A DNA stretch of 64,000 nucleotides from the NCBI RefSeq assembly GCF_029223255.1, contig NZ_JARHUC010000001.1, positions 682,001-746,000 on the forward strand. Reading direction: 5' to 3'. The notes under the pieces were generated by a model. It was given only the letters and a program-made list of their open reading frames with translations, did not search any database and had not been told where the DNA came from. The DNA comes from Albimonas marina. Its GTDB lineage: Bacteria; Pseudomonadota; Alphaproteobacteria; Rhodobacterales; Rhodobacteraceae. This document shows, piece after piece, positions 51,486 through 60,096 of the stretch. The position numbers and the translations under genes were made by a program. Numbering within the stretch: position 1 is the first letter of the stretch; each line of letters begins with the position of its first letter.

Positions 51486-52581
51486 GGCCGCCGCCCCCGC
51501 CGATCCCCACGCCGCCGCGCGGCTGCGGGCGCGGGGGCTGCGGCTGGGCTTCGCGGTGACCGGCGCGCTGGCGGTCGAGGCGCTGCGCGGCGCGGACCTG
51601 CCGATCCTCGCGCCGATGATCGCCCTGCAGCTCCTGGCCCTGTCGCCGCAGCCGCCGGGGGCGAAGCTGCTGGCGATGCTGTTCGGGGCGGCGGCCGTCT
51701 CGTCGCTGGTGGCCTGGGTGATCGCATCCTTCACCGTCTCGATCCCCGGCGCCTATCCGCTGGGGATGGGGGTGCTCTACCTGTGGTGCTTCGCGCTGGC
51801 GATGCATCCGAAGACCGGGCCGCTGGGGGCGATGGCGCTGACCATGACCATCGTGGTGGGCGCGCTCTCGGCCGCCTCGACCGAGGCGGCGGCGGGGATC
51901 GCGCTGTCGCTGCTGATGTCGATCCTGGCGGGCGCCGCGACGGTCTACGTGGCCTTCGCCGTCTTTCCGGCCCCGCCGCCGCCGCCCGCCGCCGCCCCGG
52001 TCGAGCCGGCGGAGGGGGAGGAGACCCCCGCCCAGGCCGCGGCCGAGACGGCGGGCGACCCGGTGGTCGCGCCCGCCTTCCGCGCGGCGCTCGCCACGAT
52101 GGTGATGCTGCCCCTGCACATGTGGCTGACGGCGGACGGGGGCGTGGCGGCGATGCCGGTGCTGTTCACCTGCTCCTCGATGCTGCGCCAGCCGGGGGTG
52201 GCGGCCTCGCTGCGCGATTCGCTGACCCGTCTGGCGGGGACCGCGGCAGGGGGCGTGGCGGCGATGGCGGCGAACGGGATCGCGCAGCTCCACCCGCAGG
52301 CGGCGCTGTCGGTGGCGGTGGTCGCGACGATCTCGATGTTCTTCGCCTGGCAGCTCTCGAAAGGGCCGCGGCACATGCAGGTGTGGATGCCGGGCTTCGT
52401 CACCTTCCTCGCGCTCTACGGCATGACGCTTTCGCCCACGCTGGGCGGCGACGACGTCGCGGCGGTCGAGCGGCTGTGGCAGACCGCGGTCGGCGCCGGC
52501 TACACGCTGTGCGCGGTCAGCCTGCTGGCGCCCGTCGCGCTGCGCGTCACGCGTCGCCGGGCGGCGGCGTCCCGGGCTTGA
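51475..52581 (+). CDS. DUF2955 / FUSC-like efflux membrane protein
   Basis: The 368-residue protein has two sets of about five transmembrane helices separated by an acidic, Pro-rich cytoplasmic loop (residues 160-200), as in DUF2955 and AaeB-like aromatic acid exporters. The repeated beginning LGFAVTGALAVEALRG...LPILAPMIALQLL is typical. With the upstream HlyD protein it would export aromatic or amphipathic compounds. Its last 35 bases overlap the convergent potassium channel gene. Confidence 0.82.
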   Translation: MSPEAAAPADPHAAARLRARGLRLGFAVTGALAVEALRGADLPILAPMIALQLLALSPQPPGAKLLAMLFGAAAVSSLVAWVIASFTVSIPGAYPLGMGVLYLWCFALAMHPKTGPLGAMALTMTIVVGALSAASTEAAAGIALSLLMSILAGAATVYVAFAVFPAPPPPPAAAPVEPAEGEETPAQAAAETAGDPVVAPAFRAALATMVMLPLHMWLTADGGVAAMPVLFTCSSMLRQPGVAASLRDSLTRLAGTAAGGVAAMAANGIAQLHPQAALSVAVVATISMFFAWQLSKGPRHMQVWMPGFVTFLALYGMTLSPTLGGDDVAAVERLWQTAVGAGYTLCAVSLLAPVALRVTRRRAAASRA

Positions 52582-53215
52582 GGTCGGAGACGATCCGCCC
52601 GATCAGCACCGCGATGTAGAGCGCGCCGATCACCGCCTCGGTCGCCGCCAGGATCCGCGCGAGGGGGGAGACCGGCAGCACGTCGCCGTAGCCCAGCGTG
52701 GTGACGGTCACCAGGCTGAAATAGACCAGGTCCGAGCCCAGCGGCGCGTCGCCGGGAACCGAGATCGCGCCCGGGTCCAGCAGCAGGGCCGCGGCGTAGA
52801 GATGCGACCAGGTCAGCGCCAGCATGAAATAGCCGAAGATCGCCCCGGCCAGCGCGTCGCCGTCGGCCTTGCGCTCGCGCACCAGCGCCTCGACCGTCAG
52901 CCACACGGTCTGCGCGACCAGCCACAGCGAGGCCGCGAAGGCGAGCCCCCCGACCAGCGGCGCGCCGGTCAGCTTCGCGAGCAGGTGCAGCGCCAGCCAC
53001 AGCAGCGGGGTGGCGAGCTTCAGCGGCCGCGCCACGCTGGCCGAGCGGGTGACCAGCCCCGTCGCCGCCACCGTGGCCGCGAGCAGGGCGGCCAGCGCCG
53101 CCTCGCCCAGCGCCCCGCCCTGCAGGACCGGCTGCAGCAGCAGCAGCGCCACCGCCAGCCCCAGCAGGAAGCGGTAGCGCCAGCGCTCGGCCGCGGGCGC
53201 GAGGCCGACCTTCAC
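52547..53215 (-). CDS. Potassium channel family protein (two-pore helix type)
   Basis: The 222-residue protein has about six hydrophobic segments. The last two flank a pore loop with the selectivity filter TVTTLGYGD, and the inner helix ends in GRIVSDLKP. The four N-terminal helices are not a charged voltage sensor, so gating is unknown. It is encoded four bases downstream of the AI-2E family gene and probably co-transcribed with it. It converges with the DUF2955 gene. Confidence 0.88.
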   Translation of the reverse strand: MKVGLAPAAERWRYRFLLGLAVALLLLQPVLQGGALGEAALAALLAATVAATGLVTRSASVARPLKLATPLLWLALHLLAKLTGAPLVGGLAFAASLWLVAQTVWLTVEALVRERKADGDALAGAIFGYFMLALTWSHLYAAALLLDPGAISVPGDAPLGSDLVYFSLVTVTTLGYGDVLPVSPLARILAATEAVIGALYIAVLIGRIVSDLKPGTPPPGDA

Positions 53216-53219
53216 GCGC

Positions 53220-54332
53220 TCACTCCGCCGGCTGGGGCGTCGTCGGCTCGCCGGTGGCCGGGTCCAGGCCCTTCGCCTCGAAGGCGATCCAGGTGGTCAC
53301 CATCTCGTAGAACAGGGCCAGGATGACCGGGCCGATGAACAGGCCCAGCAGCCCCATCGAGAGGGTGCCCCCGATCACGCCGATCATGATGACGACCATC
53401 GGCGTGGTCAGCCCGCGGGCCATCAGGATGGGCTTCAGCACGTTGTCGAGGAACAGCACCGGGATCATGTAGGCGGTGAAGATCGCCGCGTGCATCGTGG
53501 GGTTGATCGACCAGTCCAGGATGATCAGCGGAATGATCACCAGCGGCGGCATCTGGATCACGCAGGCCATCACCGCGGCCGCCGCCAGGAAGCCGCCCAG
53601 CGGCAGGCCGGCGACGATGATCCCCACGGCCGCGAGGCCGCCCTGCAGGATCGCCACGCCGATCACCCCGCGCGAGACGTTCTGGATGGTCTTCGAGGCC
53701 ATCGCCGTCATCGCCCGCCCGCGGCCCGAGATGCGGCCCGCCACGCGCCCCGTCGCCTCGGCCAGCGGCGCGGCCCAGGCGAGGAACACCGCCGCGAAGA
53801 TCACCGACAGCGCGAACTGCAGCACGCCCAGGATCAGCCCGGCGCCGGCGCCGGCCATCGTGGCCGCGATCTCGCGCAGCTTGGGCGCGTACTGGGCCGA
53901 GAGGGCCAGCAGGTCGACGCTCGCCTGCTGCCACAGCTCGTAGAGGCGGGCGCCGACCAGCGGCCAGTCGCGCACGGATTCGGGCGGGGTCGGCAGGTTC
54001 AGGGTGCCGTCGCTCAGGTGGGCCACCGCCTCCCCGACCGAGTCGATCAGCGAGTTCACGATCAGGATCGTCGGTCCGATGATGATCACCAGCCCCAGCA
54101 GCGCGAACAGGGTGGCGGTGCGCCCGCGCCGGCCGCCCATCTTGCCGTTCAGCCAGTCGAAGGCCGGGGCCAGCGCCACCGCCAGGATCACCGACCAGAT
54201 CAGGATCGAGGCGAAGGGCGCGATCAGCGTGAAGCTGAGCGCCATGAACAGCGCGAGGATGCCGATGGTCACGAAGACGTCGACCGAGAGCGTGATCACC
54301 CGCTGGCGCGCGGGATCTTCGGGGTGGGTCAT
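53220..54332 (-). CDS. AI-2E family transporter (TqsA/PerM type)
   Basis: The 370-residue protein has about eight membrane helices. The conserved C-terminal region includes GIIVAGLPLGGFLAAAAV, LDNVLKPILMARGLTTPMVV and the final GLLGLFIGPVILALFYEMV block of the AI-2E exporter/PurR-regulated permease family. The substrate is unknown; few members transport AI-2. It begins the two-gene operon with the potassium channel. A 234-base gap precedes it. Confidence 0.9.
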   Translation of the reverse strand: MTHPEDPARQRVITLSVDVFVTIGILALFMALSFTLIAPFASILIWSVILAVALAPAFDWLNGKMGGRRGRTATLFALLGLVIIIGPTILIVNSLIDSVGEAVAHLSDGTLNLPTPPESVRDWPLVGARLYELWQQASVDLLALSAQYAPKLREIAATMAGAGAGLILGVLQFALSVIFAAVFLAWAAPLAEATGRVAGRISGRGRAMTAMASKTIQNVSRGVIGVAILQGGLAAVGIIVAGLPLGGFLAAAAVMACVIQMPPLVIIPLIILDWSINPTMHAAIFTAYMIPVLFLDNVLKPILMARGLTTPMVVIMIGVIGGTLSMGLLGLFIGPVILALFYEMVTTWIAFEAKGLDPATGEPTTPQPAE

Positions 54333-54566
54333 GACTCTGTCCCTTCTGGACGCCGTTCCGGGGAGCGGAATTTCCCGTCAGTTTCGCCGCAGTCGGGCGT
54401 TTAGGGAAGCCGCGCGTTCGCGCGGCGGGCGCCCGTCTCCGGAATGCAACTGTCGCGGGAGCGTCGCGCGCTTGCCGTAAGGGAAGTATTCATGCTCATA
54501 TTCTCATGCGGAGCGCCGGGGGGACGGCGGCGCCCGGCGGGCGGCGCGGCTGACGGGGACGGCGCG

Positions 54567-55448
54567 ATGACCATGGGCACGAGCGGAGCACGGCGCCTGC
54601 GGGGCGGTCTCGCCGGCGCGCTGGCCGCGGCGCTGCTGGCGCCGGGGGCGGCGCAGGCGGTGTGGATCGACGGGTTCGACGGCACGCCGGCGCAGGAATT
54701 CTCGCGCCTGATCGACGGGGATCCCCCCGGCGTCTCGGTCTGGTCCGACCCATCCGCGCTGGCGAACGAGCGGGAGGTGGAGAGCTACGCGCTCGGCGGC
54801 ATCGCGATCAACAGCTGGACCGGCGGCGCGCTGGAGATGGCGACGCTGGCCACCACGGCGCTGCCGCCCACGCGCGCGGTGCAGAACATCGCCGCGCTGA
54901 CCTACGACTACGGCGACTACGGCGCGCCGGGTCCCTCCGGCGGGCTGGACGTGGACCTGACCGACGCGGGCGCCGCGGACCGCTTCATCCTGTTCGGAAC
55001 CCTGCTCTGGGGCGGGATCGTCGACCCGGTCGGACCCGCGGGCCTGCTGTTCACCGCCCAGGTCCACGGCGCGGGGAGCGCCTTCTCGGGCGGCTTCGTG
55101 CAGGCGTCGATCGGGCCGGTGCTCGACGCGTCGACCCCGCCGCAGGCGGTGCGTCTCGACCTGCCCTTCGCGGACCTCGCGGCGGGGACGGGCGGCGCGC
55201 CCGCGGACCTGGGCGCGGTGGGCTCGCTGAGGCTGGTGATGAACTTCTCGGCCTACGGCGGCCGGCTGGCGGTGACCGACCTGTGCACCGGGAACGCCGG
55301 GGGCTGCGTGTTCTCGACCCCCGAATACGCCGCCCTGCCGGAGCCCGTCCCCGCCCCCGCCGCGCTGTGGCTGATGGCGGGGGCGCTGGGGGCGCTGGGC
55401 GCCGCGCTGGGCCTCAGGCGAGGCCGAAGCGGGCGAACAGCTCCTTGA
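54567..55448 (+). CDS. Secreted protein with PEP-CTERM-like tail
   Basis: The 293-residue protein has a signal peptide (residues 10-31, AQA cleavage), an extracellular domain of about 220 residues with many Gly, Asp and Thr, two cysteines close together (CTGNAGGC) and a C-terminal sorting region: PEPVPAPAALWLMAGALGAL, a hydrophobic helix and RRGR. It is a second exosortase-type substrate in the window, with no sequence likeness to the first outside the tail. The start is an ATG at 54567 after ACGGGGACGG. Its 3' end overlaps the convergent kinase gene by 35 bases. Confidence 0.7.
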   Translation: MTMGTSGARRLRGGLAGALAAALLAPGAAQAVWIDGFDGTPAQEFSRLIDGDPPGVSVWSDPSALANEREVESYALGGIAINSWTGGALEMATLATTALPPTRAVQNIAALTYDYGDYGAPGPSGGLDVDLTDAGAADRFILFGTLLWGGIVDPVGPAGLLFTAQVHGAGSAFSGGFVQASIGPVLDASTPPQAVRLDLPFADLAAGTGGAPADLGAVGSLRLVMNFSAYGGRLAVTDLCTGNAGGCVFSTPEYAALPEPVPAPAALWLMAGALGALGAALGLRRGRSGRTAP

Positions 55449-56415
55449 GGTTCTCCTCCGGCCGCGCGCCGATGTGGGAGATCACCTCCCCCGCGCAGAC
55501 GCAGCCCATGGTCCCGCAGGTCAGCAGGTTGCGGTCGCGCGTCAGGCCATAGAGGAAGCCCGCCGCGAACAGGTCCCCCGCCCCGGTCGCGTCCACCCGC
55601 TTCATCGGCGCGGCCGGCGCATGGACCGTGCGCTCGCCCTTCAGCACGTAGGCGCCGGCCGGGCCCACGGTGCAGGCCACGATCTCGACCTCCTTGCGGG
55701 CCTCGTCCATCGCGTCTTCGAGCGTCGAGGTCTGGTAGAGGCTGACCAGCTCGTGCTCGTTGGCGAACAGCAGGTCCACCTCCTCGATCACCATCTTGCG
55801 GAAGGCGTCGCGGTGACGCTCGATGCAGAACGGGTCGGAGAGGGTGATCGAGACCTTGCCCCCCGCCGCCTTGGTCGCCGCGATGGCCTTGCGGAAGGCC
55901 TCCTGGCTCTCCATCCCGTCGAAGCGGTAGCCCTCGAGGTAGATCCACTTGGCGTCGGCCATCAGGGCTTCGTCGATGTCGTCGGGGCCGAGGTCGGCCG
56001 AGACGCCGAGGTAGGTGTTCATCGACCGCTCGCCGTCGGGCGAGACCAGCACCATGCAGCGCCCGGTCTCCTCGTCGAGCCGGTCGCGCGGGGTCATCGG
56101 CGTGTCGAAGGCGACGCCGAGCGAGCGGATGTCATGGGCGAAGATCGCGCCCAGCTGGTCGTCCTTGATCTTGCCCACGTAGGCGGCCTTCGCGCCCAGC
56201 ATCCCCAGCCCCGCGATGGTGTTCGCCGCCGAGCCGCCCGAGATCTCCTGCGCCGGGCCCATCTTGGAATAGAGCTCGATGGCGCGGTCCGCGTCGATCA
56301 GGGTCATCACGCCCTTGCCCACGCCGTTCTCTTCCAGGAAGGCGTCGGTGACGCGGCCCAGCACGTCGACCATGGCGTTGCCGATGCCGACGACGTCGAA
56401 GCGTTTCTCGCTCAT
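55414..56415 (-). CDS. PfkB-family adenosine/sugar kinase
   Basis: The 333-residue protein is a ribokinase-fold kinase. It contains the N-terminal GIGNAMVDVLGRV, the substrate-site block EISGGSAANTIAGLGMLG and the C-terminal ATP/anion-hole signature DATGAGDLFAAGFLYGL with the catalytic Asp. Orthologues are usually annotated adenosine kinase; the substrate is inferred only. The ATG overlaps the nth stop (ATGA), so it is co-translated with endonuclease III. Confidence 0.9.
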   Translation of the reverse strand: MSEKRFDVVGIGNAMVDVLGRVTDAFLEENGVGKGVMTLIDADRAIELYSKMGPAQEISGGSAANTIAGLGMLGAKAAYVGKIKDDQLGAIFAHDIRSLGVAFDTPMTPRDRLDEETGRCMVLVSPDGERSMNTYLGVSADLGPDDIDEALMADAKWIYLEGYRFDGMESQEAFRKAIAATKAAGGKVSITLSDPFCIERHRDAFRKMVIEEVDLLFANEHELVSLYQTSTLEDAMDEARKEVEIVACTVGPAGAYVLKGERTVHAPAAPMKRVDATGAGDLFAAGFLYGLTRDRNLLTCGTMGCVCAGEVISHIGARPEENLKELFARFGLA

Positions 56416-57170
56416 GCGGTCTCCTCGGGGGGCGTGGGTTTCGCGCGCGTCGCGCGGGGTTTCTTCGGCGCCTTCGCCACCGTCGCGGCGGCCTGCGGCG
56501 CGGGGGCGCCGGGCAGGGCGGCGTCGGGGATCTTCTCGTCCCAGGCGCACAGGTCCCGGATCAGGCAGGTCGGGCAGTTCGGCTTGCGCGCCGTGCAGAC
56601 GTAGCGGCCGTGCAGGATCAGCCAGTGATGGGCGTGGCGCTGGTATTCGGCGGGGACGTTGTCCTCGATGGCGCGCTCCACCACCGTCACGTCCTTGCCC
56701 GGCGCGATGCCCGAGCGGTTGCCGACCCGGAAGATATGCGTGTCCACCGCCTGCGCCGGCTGGCCGAACCACATGTTCAGCACCACGTTGGCGGTCTTGC
56801 GCCCCACGCCCGGCAGGGATTCCAGCGCCGCGCGGGAGGAGGGGACCTCGCCCCCGAACTCCTCGATCAGGCGCCGGCTCAGCTTCATCACGTTCTTGGC
56901 CTTGTTGCGGAACAGGCCGATGGTCTTGATGTGCTCGATCAGGCCGTCCTCGCCCAGCGCCAGCATCTTCTGCGGCGTGTCGGCGATCTGGAACAGGGCG
57001 CGGGTGGCCTTGTTCACCCCCTTGTCGGTCGCCTGTGCGGACAGCGCCACGGCGACCAGCAGGGTGAAGGCGTTGACGTGCTCGAGCTCGCCCTTGGGTT
57101 CCGCGCATTCCTCGTGGAAGCGGCGGAAGATCTCCTTCATGGAGGCGTAGGGAAGCTGCGCGGCGGTCAT
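56412..57170 (-). CDS. nth: Endonuclease III
   Basis: Nth removes oxidised pyrimidines and nicks the abasic site. The 252-residue protein has the helix-hairpin-helix LPGVGRKTANVVL with the catalytic Lys, the Asp in VDTHIFRVGNR, and the iron-sulfur motif C-x6-C-x2-C-x5-C in CTARKPNCPTCLIRDLC. A basic, Pro/Ala-rich tail of about 40 residues is extra. The start at 57170 (MTAAQLPYASMKEIF) matches the family better than the long upstream extension, which runs into the divergent control region. It faces a radical SAM repair operon. Confidence 0.94.
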   Translation of the reverse strand: MTAAQLPYASMKEIFRRFHEECAEPKGELEHVNAFTLLVAVALSAQATDKGVNKATRALFQIADTPQKMLALGEDGLIEHIKTIGLFRNKAKNVMKLSRRLIEEFGGEVPSSRAALESLPGVGRKTANVVLNMWFGQPAQAVDTHIFRVGNRSGIAPGKDVTVVERAIEDNVPAEYQRHAHHWLILHGRYVCTARKPNCPTCLIRDLCAWDEKIPDAALPGAPAPQAAATVAKAPKKPRATRAKPTPPEETA

Positions 57171-57281
57171 GGCGCGCACCTTGCCCCGCACGGCCCCCGG
57201 GGGCAAGCGCGCCCCACCGCCGCGCCGGGCGGTTTCGGCGCGGTTTTGAAGGGCGTTTTCACATTCTCGCCGCGGTCCCCG

Positions 57282-57309
57282 TTGCAGCGGGGCAGGGCGG
57301 GAACATATT
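57282..57309 (+). promoter_or_regulatory. Candidate promoter of the radical SAM-UdgX operon
   Basis: TTGCAG (57282-57287) and CATATT (57304-57309), spaced by 16 bases, fit -35 and -10 elements. The expected start of transcription is near 57316, three bases before the ATG, which implies an almost leaderless message. Confidence 0.45.
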
Positions 57310-57315
57310 GTGAAC
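57301..57315. promoter_or_regulatory. LexA (SOS) box
   Basis: GAACATATTGTGAAC is GAAC-N7-GAAC, the reverse complement of the alphaproteobacterial LexA target GTTC-N7-GTTC. It covers the likely -10 of the rightward operon. A GTG at 57310 inside it is in frame but is not taken as the start. Confidence 0.78.
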
Positions 57316-57318
57316 ATC

Positions 57319-58554
57319 ATGACTCGCCTGACCCTCGACCAGAAGCTCGCGATCCTCTCGGACGCCGCGAAATACGACGCCTCCTGCGCCTCCAGCAGGG
57401 GGGCGAAGCGCGACAGCCGGGACGGGAAGGGGATCGGGTCGGTCACCGGCTCGGGGATCTGCCACGCCTATGCGCCGGACGGGCGGTGCATCAGCCTGCT
57501 CAAGATCCTGATGACCAACTTCTGCATGTACGACTGCGCCTATTGCGTGAACCGGGTCAGCTCCAACGTCGCCCGCGCCCGCTTCACGCCCGAGGAGGTC
57601 GTCTCGTTGACCCTCGAGTTCTACCGCCGCAACTACATCGAGGGGCTGTTCCTCTCGTCCGGCATCATCCGCAGCCCGGACGAGACCATGTCCGACATGG
57701 TCCGCATCGCTCGATCCCTGCGCGAAGAACATGGCTTCCGCGGCTACATCCACCTCAAGACCATCCCCGACGCCGACCCGGGGCTGGTCGAGCAGGCCGG
57801 CCTCTTCGCCGACCGCCTCTCGATCAACGTCGAGCTCCCCACCGACCCCTCGGTGAAGGCCTACGCGCCGGAGAAATCGCCCCAGCGGATCCGCCGCGCC
57901 ATGGCCCATGTCCGCGCCACGAAGGAGGAGAAGTCCGAGAAGACCCACACCGGCCGCCGCGGCCCGAAATTCGCCCCCGCCGGCCAGTCCACCCAGATGA
58001 TCGTGGGCGCGGACGCGGCGACCGACGCCACCATCCTGACGACCTCGACCCGGCTCTATTCCAGCTACGGGCTGAAGCGGGTGTACTACTCGGCCTTCTC
58101 GCCGATCCCCGACGCCTCCAAGGCCCTGCCGCTGATCCGCCCGCCGCTGATGCGGGAGCATCGCCTCTACCAGGCCGACTGGCTGATGCGCTTCTACGGC
58201 TTCGACGTGGACGAGATCGCCTCGGCCGCGCCCGGCGGCAACCTGGACCTCGAGGTCGACCCCAAGCTCGCCTGGGCGCTGGCCAACCGCCACCTGTTCC
58301 CGGTGGACGTGAACCGGGCGGAGCGCGAGACGCTGCTGCGGGTGCCCGGCCTGGGGACCAAGACGGTGGGGCGGATCCTCGCCACCCGCCGCCACCGCAC
58401 GCTTCGCTGGGACGACCTCAAGCGCATGGGCGCGAACCTCAAGCACGCGCGCCCCTTCATCGCGCTGCTCGACTGGCGCCCCCGGGCGCTGTCGGACGCC
58501 GCCGACCTGCGCGCCCGCTTCGCGCCCCCGCCCGAGCAGCTTTCCCTGCTATGA
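57319..58554 (+). CDS. Putative DNA modification/repair radical SAM protein
   Basis: The 411-residue protein belongs to the radical SAM family that accompanies UdgX/DUF4130 genes (TIGR03916 type). The cluster motif CMYDCAYC gives cysteines 69, 73 and 76, and DAAKYDASCASS near the N-terminus and ICHAYAPDGRCISLLKILMT before the motif are family marks. The C-terminus has a helix-hairpin-helix (RVPGLGTKTVGRILATRR), fitting a DNA substrate. The reaction is unknown. It overlaps the next gene by ATGA and is preceded by a LexA box, so the pair is probably SOS-induced. Confidence 0.88.
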   Translation: MTRLTLDQKLAILSDAAKYDASCASSRGAKRDSRDGKGIGSVTGSGICHAYAPDGRCISLLKILMTNFCMYDCAYCVNRVSSNVARARFTPEEVVSLTLEFYRRNYIEGLFLSSGIIRSPDETMSDMVRIARSLREEHGFRGYIHLKTIPDADPGLVEQAGLFADRLSINVELPTDPSVKAYAPEKSPQRIRRAMAHVRATKEEKSEKTHTGRRGPKFAPAGQSTQMIVGADAATDATILTTSTRLYSSYGLKRVYYSAFSPIPDASKALPLIRPPLMREHRLYQADWLMRFYGFDVDEIASAAPGGNLDLEVDPKLAWALANRHLFPVDVNRAERETLLRVPGLGTKTVGRILATRRHRTLRWDDLKRMGANLKHARPFIALLDWRPRALSDAADLRARFAPPPEQLSLL

Positions 58555-60026
58555 CCTCCGCCGGCCCCCGACACGTCGCGTTGCCCCGCATCGGCACGGC
58601 CGCCGCGTGGCGTGTTCAGGCCCGGGCCCTGCTGGCCGAGAACGTGCCGCCCGAAGCCGTGACCTGGAGCCGGGGCGAAGCCGAGGCGGACCTGTTCGCG
58701 GGCTCGCCCGCCGCCGCGTCTCCCGCCGCTGCGCCCTCGACGCCCGCCTCTCCCATGACCGTCCCCCGCTCCTTCGTGGCGCTGGCCGACTGGGTCGTCT
58801 GGCATGCGGACCCCGAGCGTTTCGCCCGCCTCTACGCCCTCCTTCACCGCCTGCGCACCGACAAGGGCCTGATGTCCGACCGCGGCGACCCCGCCGTCGC
58901 GCGCCTGGAAAAGATGGCCAAGGAGGTCCGCCGCGACCGCCACAAGATGACCGCCTTCGTCCGCTTCCGGGAGATCGGCGACCCCGCCGCCCCCCGCCGC
59001 CGCTTCGCCGCCTGGTTCGAACCCTCGCACTACACGCTGGAGCCCACCGCCCCCTTCTTCGCCAAACGCTTCGGCGACATGGACTGGTCGATCTTCACCC
59101 CCGACCTCGCCGCCCATTTCGAGGGGGGCCAGCTGCGCCTCGCCGACCCGCCCCCGCGCCCCGACCTGCCGCAGGACGCGGCCGAGGACCTGTGGCGCAC
59201 CTACTTCCGCTCGATCTTCAACCCCGCCCGCCTGAAGCCCAAGGCGATGCAGGCCGAGATGCCGAAGAAATACTGGCGCAACCTGCCCGAGGCCGCCCTG
59301 ATCCCCGAGATGATCGCCGGCGCCCAGGCCCGCGCCCGCGAGATGGCCGAGGCCGCCCCCACCCTCGCCCCCGCCCGCGCCGCCCGCATCCGCGAGCGGC
59401 TCGCGCTGCCGGAAGACCCCGTCCCCGGCCCCGACCGCCCCGCGACCCTTCCCGCCCTCGCGCAGGCGCTCGAGACCTGCCGCCGCTGCCCCCTGTGGGA
59501 GAGCGCCACCCAGCCCGTCCCCGGCGAGGGCCCGCCCGACGCCCCCCTGATGCTGGTCGGCGAGCAGCCCGGCGACCGCGAGGACCTCACCGGCCGCCCC
59601 TTCGTCGGTCCCGCCGGCCAGCTCTTCGACCGGGCGGCGCAGGCGGCGGGCCTCGACCGCTCGCGGGCGTACATCACCAACGCGGTCAAGCACTTCAAGT
59701 TCACGCCCCGCGGCAAGCGCCGCCTGCACCAGAACCCCGACCGCGCCGAGATCCACCCCTGCCGCTGGTGGCTGGACCTGGAGCGCGAGATCGTCTCGCC
59801 GAAGCTGATCGTCGCCATGGGCGGCACGGCGCTGGAGAGCCTGACCGGCGACCGCCGCGCCCTCCTCAAACGCCGCGGCGGGTTCGAGGAGACCGCCGAC
59901 GGCGCGCCCCTGCTGGTCACCGTCCACCCCAGCTGGATCCTGCGCCTCCCCGACGCCATGCAGCGCGAGGACGAGACCGCCCGCTTCGCCGACGATCTTC
60001 GCCGGGCGGTCGCCCGCGTCGCCTGA
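58551..60026 (+). CDS. DUF4130-UdgX fusion uracil-DNA glycosylase
   Basis: The 491-residue protein joins an N-terminal DUF4130 domain (residues 60-255; VWHADPERFARLYALLHRLRTDKGL, MTAFVRFREI, PMDWSIFTPD-like block) to a C-terminal family 4-like uracil-DNA glycosylase of the UdgX type. The latter shows the iron-sulfur cysteines starting TCRRCPLW, GEQPGDREDLTGRPFVGPAG and the UdgX-specific loop GKRRLHQ, whose His393 corresponds to the residue that forms a covalent bond with the uracil-excised site. The fusion is the known TIGR03914 layout. It is coupled to the radical SAM gene. Confidence 0.9.
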   Translation: MTSAGPRHVALPRIGTAAAWRVQARALLAENVPPEAVTWSRGEAEADLFAGSPAAASPAAAPSTPASPMTVPRSFVALADWVVWHADPERFARLYALLHRLRTDKGLMSDRGDPAVARLEKMAKEVRRDRHKMTAFVRFREIGDPAAPRRRFAAWFEPSHYTLEPTAPFFAKRFGDMDWSIFTPDLAAHFEGGQLRLADPPPRPDLPQDAAEDLWRTYFRSIFNPARLKPKAMQAEMPKKYWRNLPEAALIPEMIAGAQARAREMAEAAPTLAPARAARIRERLALPEDPVPGPDRPATLPALAQALETCRRCPLWESATQPVPGEGPPDAPLMLVGEQPGDREDLTGRPFVGPAGQLFDRAAQAAGLDRSRAYITNAVKHFKFTPRGKRRLHQNPDRAEIHPCRWWLDLEREIVSPKLIVAMGGTALESLTGDRRALLKRRGGFEETADGAPLLVTVHPSWILRLPDAMQREDETARFADDLRRAVARVA

Positions 60027-60096
60027 ACCCGCGCAGGATTCGGGTGGGTCGCGCCCGCCCCGCGGCGTAGATTGGGTCCCAGACGAGGAGAGACCC

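Noticed and set aside
57310-57318. GTG three codons upstream as start of the radical SAM gene
   Set aside because: It lies inside the LexA box and upstream of the predicted transcription start; the ATG at 57319 is preferred.
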